In this document: piece after piece, positions 1 to 8,386 of the stretch
Numbering within the stretch: position 1 is the stretch's first letter
How the letters are laid out: each line of letters starts with the position of its first letter
Origin: SZUA-430 sp040080835
GTDB lineage: Bacteria; Pseudomonadota; Alphaproteobacteria; Micropepsales; Micropepsaceae
Direction: 5' to 3'
DNA: 64,000 nt
Assembly: GCA_040080835.1 (NCBI GenBank)
Contig: JBEBHP010000013.1
Location: 62,001-126,000 of the forward strand
The notes under the pieces: generated by a model
Database searches by the model: none
Seen by the model: only the letters and a program-made list of their open reading frames with translations
Told to the model about the DNA's origin: nothing
Translations under genes and position numbers: made by a program

Positions 1-422
1 AGCCAGCACACAGCCAGGCCCGCCGGGATCAAAGGCAGCGTGAGCCAGTCCGAGAGAAAGAGGTCGCGCGCGTCCATCACGGCCAGCGCGAGCAATGTCC
101 ATCCCAACAGCACCGTCATGAGCAGTGCACCTTCGGGTACTGTCCAGCCAGCCCAGATTGCGACGCCCAATGCCGCCATTTCCATCACAGGATACAGCGC
201 GCTCACCGGCGCGTTACAGGACCTGCACTTCCCCGCCTGCACAAGCCAAGACACCAATGGCACGAGTTCCGAAGCGCCCAACGTGTGATCGCATGATCGG
301 CAATGCGAACGACCCCAGACGACGTTTTCGCCGCGCGGCAGCCGAACGACCAGAACCGACAGAAAGCTCCCGATAAATGGCGCAATGATCGCCAGGACAA
401 TTGCCAAGGGAATTGTCGTCAT
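1..422 (-). CDS. gspO: prepilin peptidase (GspO/PilD), partial at left edge
   Basis: Bifunctional inner-membrane aspartic protease and N-methyltransferase that cleaves and methylates type IV prepilins and T2SS pseudopilins. Only the N-terminal 140 codons are present because the gene runs off the left edge. The start ATG overlaps the gspK stop (TCATG arrangement at 419-422), so translation is probably coupled. Seen: a first hydrophobic segment followed by the conserved early motif FIGSFLSVLVVRLPRGE, then two CxxC pairs (HCRSCD and KCRSCN) that match the zinc-binding domain of the family. The motif MDARDLFLSDWLTLPL follows, with two Asp in the positions of the catalytic pair. It lies directly after gspK and should process the pseudopilins encoded just upstream. 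The truncation is an artefact of the window, not a broken gene. Confidence 0.93.
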   Translation of the reverse strand, partial: MTTIPLAIVLAIIAPFIGSFLSVLVVRLPRGENVVWGRSHCRSCDHTLGASELVPLVSWLVQAGKCRSCNAPVSALYPVMEMAALGVAIWAGWTVPEGALLMTVLLGWTLLALAVMDARDLFLSDWLTLPLIPAGLAVCW

Positions 423-1342
423 GGAATCGCGGCGTCGACTGCGGATGCCGGAAGATGCGGGCAAGCCAGCTCTGCCGCTTCGCGCAACGGGTATACCGGT
501 TCGATGTTGAGTAGCCAGTACGGATCGTCGGGATTGCCTGTCACGCGCACTGACACTTTCTCTCCCCGCCGTACGGCGCGCTTCGGATCATCGAGTTCGG
601 CGGTGATTTCGTACACGTCTCCCGGCGCAATGAGCTGCCCGCTCACAACGGACGGGCCACTTGTTGGCGCCGATCGTGTTGCGGGTTCAAAACCCATTTC
701 ACGCTGAATCATCGGATCGGCCGAACCTATGTCGATTCCCGGCGCCTGTGTGAGTATCGTCAGTTGAGGTCGAATGCAGGCGAAAAGCGCATCGCTCATT
801 CCATAGACCAGTCTCAACTCGCCCACGCTTTCGAACATCCTGTTTGAAGGGCCATATGCAAGTCCCGCGTCCTGGTACTGCCGGAACTCAGCGCCATTCA
901 AGTGCATCAGGTCATCTGCGTCCCGCCAATCCTCAATCGCCGAGGCAAGCGACTGCGCCCGCGTACCGTCGGCTCCGGCTGACCGAAAGAGCGCACCAAG
1001 CATGTTTTCGTCTGCATAGTTTATGTCAATTTTTGCGCGCTCCGGACGCACTGAAATCTTTACGCGAAAGCCGCCCACATCCAATGTCTGAGGTGACCCA
1101 AGGATTTCCGGTATTGTACCGCGTGCATCTGCGAGTGCATTGGCGGCGTATTCCACACCGCTTTCGATTGCGGCCTGGGCCTGAGCCCTGACCAATTGTT
1201 GCGACGCAGACGACACGGTCGAATGCGCGGCACCAACGACTCCAATTACTATGAGCGACATTACGGCAAGGAAGCCCAGCACGGCGACCAACGCGATTCC
1301 ACGCTCACGCGTTTTTGTTTCTTGCGCAATCGTATCATGCAT
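419..1342 (-). CDS. gspK: type II secretion minor pseudopilin GspK
   Basis: Minor pseudopilin that forms the tip complex with GspI and GspJ at the end of the periplasmic T2SS pseudopilus. The start is placed at the ATG of MHDTIAQETKTRERG. This overlaps the gspJ stop by 8 bp and gives a short basic leader followed by the hydrophobic stretch GIALVAVLGFLAVMSL; a longer open frame upstream overlaps gspJ heavily and is not credible. The residue at mature position 5 is not Glu, as is characteristic of GspK and unlike the other pseudopilins. About 307 residues, matching the family, which is much larger than other pseudopilins because of an inserted alpha-helical domain (here roughly residues 100-230, containing IDINYADENMLGALF and the acidic stretch EDWRDADD). 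Last pseudopilin of the operon. Confidence 0.93.
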   Translation of the reverse strand: MHDTIAQETKTRERGIALVAVLGFLAVMSLIVIGVVGAAHSTVSSASQQLVRAQAQAAIESGVEYAANALADARGTIPEILGSPQTLDVGGFRVKISVRPERAKIDINYADENMLGALFRSAGADGTRAQSLASAIEDWRDADDLMHLNGAEFRQYQDAGLAYGPSNRMFESVGELRLVYGMSDALFACIRPQLTILTQAPGIDIGSADPMIQREMGFEPATRSAPTSGPSVVSGQLIAPGDVYEITAELDDPKRAVRRGEKVSVRVTGNPDDPYWLLNIEPVYPLREAAELACPHLPASAVDAAIP

Positions 1343-1982
1343 GACGACAACCGAAGGAAACGGGATCGTATATGCATGTTGGTTCTCGCGCGACGCGTGG
1401 ACGCACGAGAAATTCCGGCCATACCATCGTTGATGCTGCGGGATAGCGGACCGATACAGAAATGAGCGCAGGGACACCAGACTGATCAATCCAGTCCTGC
1501 CGCCAGACGAATGCGCCGGTCTGGTCGAGAATGGCATACGCAAAAGAGATGTCCGTTGCATCACTGACGATCTCTTGCGTCTGCACCACTTTGGATCCAG
1601 CAAGAGGTGTCCATTTCAAGAGAAGGTACTTCTTGCCTGCACGGTCAATTTTCGAGAGCTCAAATCTTGCAATGCCGTTGGAATCGACCGCCGCAGCAGA
1701 ATTGGCGGTAAACGTCATTGTGCGTTCGGAGCCTCGAAAAAGTGCAGGGTCCGACGGAATTCCAGGATCCAGGTCTCGAGGCACCACGCGCTGCAACACA
1801 GTGCGAAGCAGAGACTGTGCGCCATAGACGCTGTCCATCGCAGAGACCTGCTGCCCGCTTTTTTCCCATACACGGGAGCCGAAACGGATGCCGCTGGAGA
1901 TTGCGAGGGAAATCATTCCCAGAAGGGCAAGGACCACAAGCAGCTCTGCAAGCGAGTAGCCGTTGGCTGGCGGTCGCTTCAT
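1335..1982 (-). CDS. gspJ: type II secretion minor pseudopilin GspJ
   Basis: Minor pseudopilin of the T2SS tip complex. The start at 1982 gives MKRPPANG|YSLAELLVVLALLG: a short basic leader, the Gly before the prepilin-peptidase cleavage site, Glu at mature position 5 and a hydrophobic helix. An upstream ATG at 2000 would overlap gspI and lengthen the leader, so it is less likely. The remaining sequence (SSGIRFGSRVW, later LLKWTPL and a C-terminal VSVRYP segment) fits the GspJ beta-rich globular domain. 215 residues. It starts one base before the gspI stop codon region and overlaps gspK by 8 bp, so the operon is translationally coupled. Confidence 0.92.
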   Translation of the reverse strand: MKRPPANGYSLAELLVVLALLGMISLAISSGIRFGSRVWEKSGQQVSAMDSVYGAQSLLRTVLQRVVPRDLDPGIPSDPALFRGSERTMTFTANSAAAVDSNGIARFELSKIDRAGKKYLLLKWTPLAGSKVVQTQEIVSDATDISFAYAILDQTGAFVWRQDWIDQSGVPALISVSVRYPAASTMVWPEFLVRPRVAREPTCIYDPVSFGCRHA

Positions 1983-1983
1983 G

Positions 1984-2376
1984 TTAATTTGCCCCCGCAC
2001 TGACGAAGATCAGACGGTCAATCGATATATGCCTTGCAGCATGCTCACCCTGCCAGCGCACATTCAACCTCACCAGCACCGGTCGAACGGAATGCAGTGC
2101 CCTCAGTTCTGTCGCATCGGGTTGCTCTGGAAGTTCGATATCCCATTCGAAGGGTGCATTTTGAATGCGTCCTCGCCTGGTCGCTGGCAAATGCTTCAGC
2201 GCGACGATGCGATCGAGTTCCGACTGGGCGACGAGCACTGCGCGCTCGACCTGCGCTGCGGACTGGAAGCTGCGGAGCCCTGTGCCGGCAGCCTCGTAAA
2301 GCGCCACAAGCACGACAGCGAGAATTGCAAAGGCAACCAGAACCTCGACGAGTGTAAAGCCTGCCTGGCGTTTCAC
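1984..2376 (-). CDS. gspI: type II secretion minor pseudopilin GspI
   Basis: Minor pseudopilin that nucleates the tip complex with GspJ and GspK. Seen: the prepilin signature MKRQAG|FTLVEVLVAFAILAV with Gly at -1, Phe at +1 and Glu at +5, then a C-terminal domain containing VAQSELDRIVAL, a segment typical of GspI. 130 residues, the usual size. The start overlaps the gspH stop by 4 bp (2373-2376). Confidence 0.93.
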   Translation of the reverse strand: MKRQAGFTLVEVLVAFAILAVVLVALYEAAGTGLRSFQSAAQVERAVLVAQSELDRIVALKHLPATRRGRIQNAPFEWDIELPEQPDATELRALHSVRPVLVRLNVRWQGEHAARHISIDRLIFVSAGAN

Positions 2377-2816
2377 CGCACTGCCTCCACTTTTAGCGGA
2401 CCGTTGAGCTGACTTACTCCGATGCGGGCTGACTTTCCCGCGCGGGACAAGACGACGCTTCCCGAAAGACTTCCGTCCCAGCTTATGGTTACAACAGCTG
2501 TGCCCTTCGCCGAATAAATCGACGCTGTCGTACCGTAGGACAGCCTGATCGCTTCACCATCGGAACTGACAATCCGCGATGTGCCGCCCGCGGGAACTGT
2601 GACCACGATGTCCCTCTGCATGCTGGTGGCGCGGTCGCGCATCACGCGAAGCGCCGACGCCACAAGCCGCGCGTCGGCGGCCAGGGAAAACTTCTCAAGC
2701 GTGCCTGACGCATAGGGTACCGCGATCATGGTGATCATGGACATGATGGCGATGACCACCAGCAACTCGAGAAGTGAGTAGCCGGCACATTTGCCGAATG
2801 CACGGGGCGCGGTCAT
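2373..2816 (-). CDS. gspH: type II secretion pseudopilin GspH
   Basis: Minor pseudopilin placed between the pseudopilus shaft and the tip complex. It carries a slightly long basic leader (MTAPRAFGKCAG) followed by YSLLELLVVIAIMSMITMI with Glu at mature position 5. The segment after the helix, VASALRVMRDRATSMQRDI, resembles the GspH/FimT pattern of a helix with Arg-rich turns, and the C-terminal half is beta-rich. 147 residues. I considered that this might be the missing major pseudopilin GspG, but the GspG post-helix motif is absent. It overlaps gspF by 4 bp upstream and gspI by 4 bp downstream. Confidence 0.85.
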   Translation of the reverse strand: MTAPRAFGKCAGYSLLELLVVIAIMSMITMIAVPYASGTLEKFSLAADARLVASALRVMRDRATSMQRDIVVTVPAGGTSRIVSSDGEAIRLSYGTTASIYSAKGTAVVTISWDGSLSGSVVLSRAGKSARIGVSQLNGPLKVEAVR

Positions 2817-4060
2817 ACGGCCAGATCGTTGGCGGCGAGAATACCGCTAACAACGCCACTCATTATACCTGCCACGATGAGACCAAGAATGATGGTGACT
2901 GCCGGCAGCAAAAGGCCCGACAGCCTGTCGAGCTTGATCTGCACATCGCGATCGAGGATCTCAGCAGCTTCCGAAAGCATTGCACCCAGACGACCGGTTT
3001 CCTCGCCGACAGCCACGAATTCGATTGCCACGCGGGGAAATGCATTTGCTTCTTCAAGCGAACTCTTCAGGGATCGTCCGTGCTTCACCCGGGCTATCGC
3101 CGCGGTCAACCGGCTTTTGACGAACTGGTTGGACACCGCTTCCTGGGTGATTTCCAGTGCACGGTTGAGCGGCATACCGCCGTCCACCAGCATGGAAAGA
3201 TTCCGGCAGAACTGCGCGCCCTGATAGTGCAGTGGAAGCTTGAGCAGGTACCTGGCCGACAGGATGTGCCTGTCGATGGCTAATTGGGCCCAAGGCTGCC
3301 TTGCGAGATACAAAATGCCGAAGAGCGCGGCAATCATCGCGGCAGCGAGCGCGTAGCCGAAATCATTGATGAAGTGGGATACACCAAGCAAGGCGGCAGC
3401 AGGCCATGGCAAGGCCGCCCCGCTTTGTGAAAACATTGGCTCGAGCCGAGGAAGCACAGTCGTGAAGATCATGACGAGTACTGAAATCATCACCACCACG
3501 AGCAGCGCCGGATAGATCATTGCGGAGACAATCCTGTCGGTCAGGACCTTTGCACGTGTCTGGCCTTCAGCCAGTCGAGCCATCACTTCGGAGAGCTTGC
3601 CGCTGGCTTCCCCGGCAGCCACAAGCTTTCGCAGAGGGTCCGGGAACAGCATGTCGGCGCGCTTCATCGCAGAAGAGAGCGGTTCGCCGCCTCGCAAACC
3701 ATCCAGCAAATTCTGGATCGCAAGCCTGATCCGCGGCTTTTCAGCAAGCACCTGCATCGTTGTCAGCGCACGCTCGACGCTCAACCCGGCCTTCAGCAAT
3801 ATGCCAAATTCCTGAAGCAAACCGACGCGGTCATTTGAAAGTGAAAACTGCGGCAAGAAAGATCTCTGCGCCGAAATTGAAGAAGATCGCGCGCCGGAGT
3901 CTTCAACAACCCGCACAGGCGTCTTTCCCTGACCCAGAATTTTCTCCACGGCGACGCTGCGCGTCGAGGCTTCAATGAGCCCTCGCGTGATACTCCCGTC
4001 AGAGCCTGCTGCTTCGTACTGAAAGTTCGGCACTGCCTTGTTCCCCGTGCCCTGCACCAT
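2813..4060 (-). CDS. gspF: type II secretion inner-membrane platform protein GspF
   Basis: Polytopic inner-membrane protein of the T2SS assembly platform, contacting the GspE ATPase and pseudopilins. 415 residues, the usual length. Seen: an N-terminal cytoplasmic region FQYEAAGSDGSITRGLIEA typical of the family. Two tandem GspF domains follow, each carrying the AGE-like motif (LVAAGEASGKLSEVM near residue 150 and FVAVGEETGRLGAML near residue 355). The membrane segments are ALLVVVMISVLVMIFTTVL, a middle pair and a C-terminal LLPAVTIILGLIVAGIM. First gene of this operon: the usual upstream gspE is absent, and so is gspG directly downstream. The 150 bp in front (4061-4213) show no further gene. 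Confidence 0.93.
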   Translation of the reverse strand: MVQGTGNKAVPNFQYEAAGSDGSITRGLIEASTRSVAVEKILGQGKTPVRVVEDSGARSSSISAQRSFLPQFSLSNDRVGLLQEFGILLKAGLSVERALTTMQVLAEKPRIRLAIQNLLDGLRGGEPLSSAMKRADMLFPDPLRKLVAAGEASGKLSEVMARLAEGQTRAKVLTDRIVSAMIYPALLVVVMISVLVMIFTTVLPRLEPMFSQSGAALPWPAAALLGVSHFINDFGYALAAAMIAALFGILYLARQPWAQLAIDRHILSARYLLKLPLHYQGAQFCRNLSMLVDGGMPLNRALEITQEAVSNQFVKSRLTAAIARVKHGRSLKSSLEEANAFPRVAIEFVAVGEETGRLGAMLSEAAEILDRDVQIKLDRLSGLLLPAVTIILGLIVAGIMSGVVSGILAANDLAV

Positions 4061-4213
4061 AGTGAAGCCGGACTGCCCTGAGTAACCCGAAGTGAATTAA
4101 TCGTATGCGACGTTAACCGAACTCCTGACCCAGCATCCGCACAGATGTGGCGTGCCAATGTCGGTCCTCCCGAATTTGCGTTAACGCCAGCACCGCACGA
4201 TGTCGTCAAGGCT

Positions 4214-4825
4214 TCAATTCGGATGCGCCAAAAGGGCTTTCAGCCGGGTGACGCTGAGTTCCCTCGATGCGCCGAACGCCAGCGTATCGACCACGTGCCC
4301 TTCAGCGTTGATCAGGAAAGCAATTGCCGTATGATCCAGCGTGTAGTCGCCCTTGCCGGTGTCCACTCTTTCAAAGTGAATGTCGTAGGCCCTGGCAAGA
4401 CGCGCGGTGTCTTTCTCGCTGCCCGTCAGGGGAACGACACGGCCCTTGAAACCTGAAAAGTATTTTGCAAGAACGGCTGATGTATCCCGTTTGGGATCAA
4501 GCGTGACGAAGGTGATCTTGATCGTGTCGGCAGGCGCTCCGATTTCGGCGAGCGCAGCATCCAGTTCCCACACCGTTACGGGACACACCACTGGACAATG
4601 GGTAAAACCGAAAAACAGAACACGCGGCTTTCCCTTGAACTGGTCCCACTGAACGCCTTTTCCCGCTGTGTCGACCAGAGTAACCGCGCCAATTCCCTGC
4701 CCCAACTTTGCGAAGGAAGACGTGGAAGCTGCCACTGGTTTGGCCAGCGCAACGGACGTGGTGCGCGCGGCAAGCGCAAAGGCCGCGAGAAGTCCAAGAC
4801 ATATGATGACGCTGGAAACTCGCAT
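4214..4825 (-). CDS. SCO1/SenC-family copper chaperone
   Basis: Thioredoxin-fold, membrane-anchored periplasmic protein of the SCO family, which delivers copper to or maintains the CuA site of cytochrome oxidase. 203 residues. Seen: N-terminal signal/anchor (residues 5-20, rich in Leu/Ala), the copper-binding CxxxC motif THCPVVCP (Cys77 and Cys81) and the conserved copper-ligand His at DHTAIAF (His165). The TLDPKRDT motif is the usual SCO segment. No oxidase or copper-export gene is adjacent. The next gene downstream is gspF in the same direction, separated by about 150 bp, so it is probably its own unit. Confidence 0.93.
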   Translation of the reverse strand: MRVSSVIICLGLLAAFALAARTTSVALAKPVAASTSSFAKLGQGIGAVTLVDTAGKGVQWDQFKGKPRVLFFGFTHCPVVCPVTVWELDAALAEIGAPADTIKITFVTLDPKRDTSAVLAKYFSGFKGRVVPLTGSEKDTARLARAYDIHFERVDTGKGDYTLDHTAIAFLINAEGHVVDTLAFGASRELSVTRLKALLAHPN

Positions 4826-4902
4826 CCGGCTTTCCGTTTGGGGACGAGCCTTACCCTAACGCGACAAGAGCTTTCGCGTCGAGACTTCAAATTCGCTTGA
4901 AG

Positions 4903-5649
4903 TTACTGCTTTTGGACCCAGCCAGCCGCGATTTCCGCCTTTTCCGCCTGTGCGCTCAGCGTCGTCCTGATCCCGAGGCGCGCGTAGGCCGCATCGATAA
5001 CCGGGTCCTTCGGAACTCCGGCAGCGTAGTAGCCGTTCTTGTGAGGCATGGATGGCATCCGCGCAAACGCCTCAATGCACCATTCGTCTTCGGACACGTC
5101 CCTGCAAGCAACAATACGCGCTGCCATCTCGTCGTCATCCAGCTGCGCTTCGCGGCACATGCGCCCGTCCGAAGATACAAAGCTTACGACCGGCATCACG
5201 TTCAAGCCTTTGACGTGAACACTTGTGCCAGACTCGGCTGAAACGATCGCAAGTTCAACCGGGCCCGCCAGGGCAATGCCGTCTTCCACCTGCTGCAGCC
5301 AGGCCATCGACGACGGAGCCATCAGGTTTCCACCCACAACGATGAGAAGAGCCGCCGCAATACCGACCCCTGTCGGAACCCATGACTGCCAGGATTTCTG
5401 CCTGATGAACGGCAGCACGTTCGAAGCCTGCTTGGCCGAGCCATCCGCCAGCAAATTCTTGAACCGGTCCGGAACAGCCAGATCGGTCTGGACAGCGGCA
5501 CGAAGAAGCTCATCGATCTCTTTCATCCGATCAAGCTTTGCACGCAAACCCGCGTCGGCTTCCACGGCCGCGCGCACTTCCGATGCTGCGGCGGCATCGA
5601 GCTCGCCGTCACGAAATGCCATCAATGTTTCTTCTGATATTGTTTTCAT
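4903..5649 (-). CDS. membrane anti-sigma factor partner of the adjacent ECF sigma
   Basis: Probable transmembrane anti-sigma factor. Seen: an N-terminal acidic/helical region (MKTISEETLMAFRDGELD) of the kind found in anti-sigma domains, a charged linker, a single membrane segment at about residues 91-110 (VPTGVGIAAALLIVVGGNLM) and a periplasmic domain of about 135 residues. That domain has three spaced cysteines (RMCREAQ, IVACRD, EWCIEAF), which may be redox-active or structural. The gene begins inside the last codons of the sigma gene (ATGA overlap, 5646-5649), the standard pairing of an ECF sigma with its regulator. 248 residues. What stimulus it senses cannot be read from the sequence. Confidence 0.85.
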   Translation of the reverse strand: MKTISEETLMAFRDGELDAAAASEVRAAVEADAGLRAKLDRMKEIDELLRAAVQTDLAVPDRFKNLLADGSAKQASNVLPFIRQKSWQSWVPTGVGIAAALLIVVGGNLMAPSSMAWLQQVEDGIALAGPVELAIVSAESGTSVHVKGLNVMPVVSFVSSDGRMCREAQLDDDEMAARIVACRDVSEDEWCIEAFARMPSMPHKNGYYAAGVPKDPVIDAAYARLGIRTTLSAQAEKAEIAAGWVQKQ

Positions 5650-6176
5650 TTCTTTACGTCGGCCATACCGGGGGAAGCGCCCTTTTCGATCATCGTGCGC
5701 AACGCTTCTCGTGCACGATACAATCTGCTCATCAATGTTCCGATGGGAATCTCGAGTTGGTTCGCGGCTTCTTGATAAGAATGTCCATCGATCACAACCA
5801 GAGCCAACACCGTTCGCTGCTCGTCGGACAGCTGGGAAAACTGCTCTCGGGTCTTGGTAAGCATTAACATCGTTTCCGTTACGCGCCTGCCGTCGACACT
5901 CTGCTCAGATCCCGCTATGTCCAAAATCTGCTTCTTTCTGTCATGTTTAAGCTTGCGAACCTTATCTTTCCAGTGGTTCTGCATAATCTTGAACATCCAG
6001 CTATCCAGACGTGTCCCCACTTGCCAATGTTCTGATTTAGACAGGGCACGCTCAATTGCTGCTTGTACTACGTCGTCTCCTTCATCCTGTGAGCCCGTCA
6101 GCGCTGCGCCAAAACGGCGCAAACGTGGTAAAAGTTCAGTAATTCCGCGACGAAGCTCAATCTGCGATTCATTCAT
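5646..6176 (-). CDS. ECF-type RNA polymerase sigma factor
   Basis: Extracytoplasmic-function sigma-70 factor. The start is set at ATG 6176 (MNESQIELRRG), giving 176 residues, normal for the class; the open frame extends further upstream but that part is low-complexity antisense to the neighbouring protease gene. Seen: region 2 with GDDVVQAAIERAL and LDSWMFKIMQNHWKD (the -10 recognition helix region), and region 4 with LSDEQRTVLALVVIDGHSYQEAANQLEIP and GTLMSRLYRARE (helix-turn-helix for the -35). It is transcribed divergently from the subtilase at 6286 and coupled to the anti-sigma gene downstream. A match to a GGAAT-N16-CGTT promoter lies just upstream and could mean autoregulation. Confidence 0.93.
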   Translation of the reverse strand: MNESQIELRRGITELLPRLRRFGAALTGSQDEGDDVVQAAIERALSKSEHWQVGTRLDSWMFKIMQNHWKDKVRKLKHDRKKQILDIAGSEQSVDGRRVTETMLMLTKTREQFSQLSDEQRTVLALVVIDGHSYQEAANQLEIPIGTLMSRLYRAREALRTMIEKGASPGMADVKK

Positions 6177-6195
6177 TTTGATGCTTGAGCCTAAC

Positions 6196-6220
6196 AACGA
6201 ACGGGGCCGGATTTTATTCC
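6196..6220 (-). promoter_or_regulatory. candidate ECF-type promoter of the sigma gene
   Basis: Reading on the minus strand, GGAAT (6220-6216) is followed after exactly 16 bases by CGTT (6199-6196). The start codon lies 20 bases further on. The arrangement differs in one base from the GGAAC-N16/17-CGTT consensus of alphaproteobacterial EcfG-type promoters. The -35 element is part of a GGAATAA motif repeated elsewhere in this region. Inferred from sequence only. Confidence 0.45.
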
Positions 6221-6285
6221 AAACAAATCCAATTTGAGACTTTGGTCGACTCCAGTTAATAGAGTACTCACAAAGCTCGCCGAGA

Positions 6286-7950
6286 ATGGCGGGAATTGCA
6301 GGAGCCGTGGTGTCCAAAGCTACCAGAACCTTTGCTAAAATACTCGCTATTTTATTGGCTTGTGGCGGACTTTGCGTTGCGGTCCCCCTGGCCTTTGCCA
6401 GTGACGGTTCCAGCTCTTCCGGCGACGGCGAAAGCAACGCTGACTCCCCGGATTCGGCCGAACCCGACCCGAGCGATCTGTCGTCACACGGCGACGACGG
6501 GGAAGAAGAAACCGACGACCACTCAGGCTCGGGGGACTCTGGTTCCGACGGGGGAGATGACAGCAACTCAGGCGACAGCGACGACCACTCGGGCTCAAAT
6601 GAGTCGGGTGACAGCGGCAGCGACCAGATCTCCGACAGCCACTCGGGCGACAGCGATTCCACAGACAGTTCAAATTCGGGCAGCGGTGGCTCGTCGCGCT
6701 CCGGGTCTGATGACTCTGGTGATGACAGTCACGGGTCAGGAAGCAGTTCAAGCTCGAGCAGCAGCTCCGAGTCCGGTCACGGCAGCTCGGATCAGTCCGG
6801 AGGTTCGCAGCAAAGCTCGAGCGATCACAACAATGGCACATCCAATCGTGGATCAGACAGCTCGAGAAAGTCGTCGGTGGCTGCGCAAATAGTGGAAAGC
6901 CATCTGGAAGTCACTGAAAATGGCAAGGGCGAGCAGGTCAGGAAAGGTGAAGTTGTACTTGTTTCCACCCATGCAGATCTTACAGCGACTTTGGCCAAAC
7001 AGGGCCTGCAGGTCATAGAGGTTTTCAGACTGCCTTCCATGGGACTCAGCGGCTTTCGTGTCGCTGTACCGGAAAAGCAGTCGGATGAAAGCGTCCTCAA
7101 ACGTTTGAGGAAGGCAGATCCGTCCGGAATTGCCACATTCAATCATGTCTACGTTCCTGCAAGGGGCGGCGCTATTGCGCCAGTTGAGTCACTGGCGAGC
7201 GCGCCAATGGTCGGGAAACGGACCAATGCCCGTATCGGCCTGGTGGATGCGCGCGTTGATACGCACCATCCGATGCTGCGGGAGGTGAATGTTACTTTCA
7301 AGGAATTCGGAATAGCAAACTCTTCTGATGAAGATCACGGAACTGCGGTGGCGTCTCGGATTGCTTCTGTTGCTCCCGGCTCAAAAATACTTGTCGCCAG
7401 CGTCTTTTCGCAGATGAACAATGGAGACGAGATGGCATCCGTGGATGCCATAGCGCGCGGTCTGGATTGGCTTGCGAGAAACAATGTCCCTGTGATCAAC
7501 CTGAGCCTGGCGGGTCCTGCCAATCCGATTCTTCAGGCGGTTACGGCCCGGCTGGTTGCCAAGGGTCATGTACTCGTCGCTGCTGTCGGAAACGAAGGGC
7601 CACATGCTGCGCCCCAATACCCGGCTGCCTATGATGATGTTGTTGGCGTGACGGCCGTGGACGCACAGAACCACGTATATCTGTATGCGAATCAGGGCGC
7701 GTACGTAGATTTCGCGGCGCCTGGCGTGAACACAAAAGTCGCAAAGGCCGAAGGGACCACGGAAACAGTTTCGGGTACGTCCTATGCCGCTCCGGTGGTT
7801 GCTGTCGCGCTTGCAAAGCTCATCAATCAGCCCGACAGGCAACGCGCGCAACATGCCGAGGAAGAACTTGCCAAATCTGCCAAGGATATGGGTGAGCCAG
7901 GGCGCGATCCTGTGTTTGGCTTCGGCGTGATTGACCTTCTCGACGAGTAA
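6286..7950 (+). CDS. secreted subtilisin-like serine protease (S8) with Ser/Asp/Gly-rich N-terminal region
   Basis: Subtilase-family endopeptidase, likely exported by Sec: a hydrophobic segment at about residues 19-38 ends at AFA. Residues about 39-195 are an extreme low-complexity tract of Ser, Asp, Gly, His and Glu with no Cys, which may bind Ca2+ or act as a spacer or propeptide. A short globular part follows and then the S8 domain. The catalytic triad is complete: Asp321 (IGLVDARVD), His351 (DEDHGTAVAS) and Ser499 (SGTSYAAP), with the oxyanion Asn in AAVGNEGP. The domain is short (about 240 residues). Start: ATG 6286 is used; GTG at 6307 or 6310, preceded by AGGAG, is a good alternative and keeps the signal peptide. 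Divergent from the sigma/anti-sigma pair, which may control it. Confidence 0.88.
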   Translation: MAGIAGAVVSKATRTFAKILAILLACGGLCVAVPLAFASDGSSSSGDGESNADSPDSAEPDPSDLSSHGDDGEEETDDHSGSGDSGSDGGDDSNSGDSDDHSGSNESGDSGSDQISDSHSGDSDSTDSSNSGSGGSSRSGSDDSGDDSHGSGSSSSSSSSSESGHGSSDQSGGSQQSSSDHNNGTSNRGSDSSRKSSVAAQIVESHLEVTENGKGEQVRKGEVVLVSTHADLTATLAKQGLQVIEVFRLPSMGLSGFRVAVPEKQSDESVLKRLRKADPSGIATFNHVYVPARGGAIAPVESLASAPMVGKRTNARIGLVDARVDTHHPMLREVNVTFKEFGIANSSDEDHGTAVASRIASVAPGSKILVASVFSQMNNGDEMASVDAIARGLDWLARNNVPVINLSLAGPANPILQAVTARLVAKGHVLVAAVGNEGPHAAPQYPAAYDDVVGVTAVDAQNHVYLYANQGAYVDFAAPGVNTKVAKAEGTTETVSGTSYAAPVVAVALAKLINQPDRQRAQHAEEELAKSAKDMGEPGRDPVFGFGVIDLLDE

Positions 7951-8386
7951 TTCGAGAGATTCTGCTGCTCAGCCATTATTCCCGCGAACATCAAATTATT
8001 CCGGGTACAGCGGAGTGGTTGCCGCCTGCCGTTGTGCGCGACGGCTGCAGTCACGCGCCTGAAGCGCGCTTGCAAGGCAGAATCATTGGCATTCGGCAGA
8101 ATTGCGGCAGGAATGCAGTTTTATCCCATCCCGATGCAACGTACCTGACCCGGCACAACAATGCTGAACGCAGAGGTTGTCGCCAGCCGCGTGTCACCAA
8201 TACAACGGCAACTTTTCAAATCTGGCGACGACCTCTTGCTAACTTTACACCCGTGTTCCTGACCGCCTAATAATCGTTCAGAATCTTGTGCAGTCCTTGC
8301 TTGTGAAAGTTCACTCAATGAGGCTGAGCAAGCGCCATCGTTGTATCTGCATCTGGCACCGACCAAACAGTTCTGGAGCTAAGCAA
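7951..8386. other. 436-bp intergenic region between subtilase and barrel gene
   Basis: No convincing gene on either strand; short open frames here have unnatural composition and no ribosome-binding site. It contains the minus-oriented pair of GGAATAA repeats at 7975-8002 (listed separately) and presumably the promoter of the outer-membrane gene starting at 8387, though I could not identify a clear -35/-10. Confidence 0.6.
7975..8002 (-). promoter_or_regulatory. paired GGAATAAT direct repeats, 20-bp period
   Basis: On the minus strand GGAATAAT occurs at 8002-7995 and again at 7982-7975, exactly 20 bp apart, with TTCGCG between them. The same arrangement occurs on the plus strand at 9498-9525 before the type I secretion operon. 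A 20-bp period places both copies on the same DNA face, as expected for a dimeric or tandem activator. Function is inferred. Confidence 0.4.

Noticed and set aside
203..400. 65-codon minus-strand frame inside the prepilin peptidase region
   Set aside because: Shadow frame of the truncated prepilin peptidase, which reads in another frame from 422 with CxxC pairs.
2373..2816. The missing major pseudopilin GspG
   Set aside because: The protein has the prepilin leader, but its post-helix segment and length fit GspH. The GspG hallmark segment after the helix is not there.
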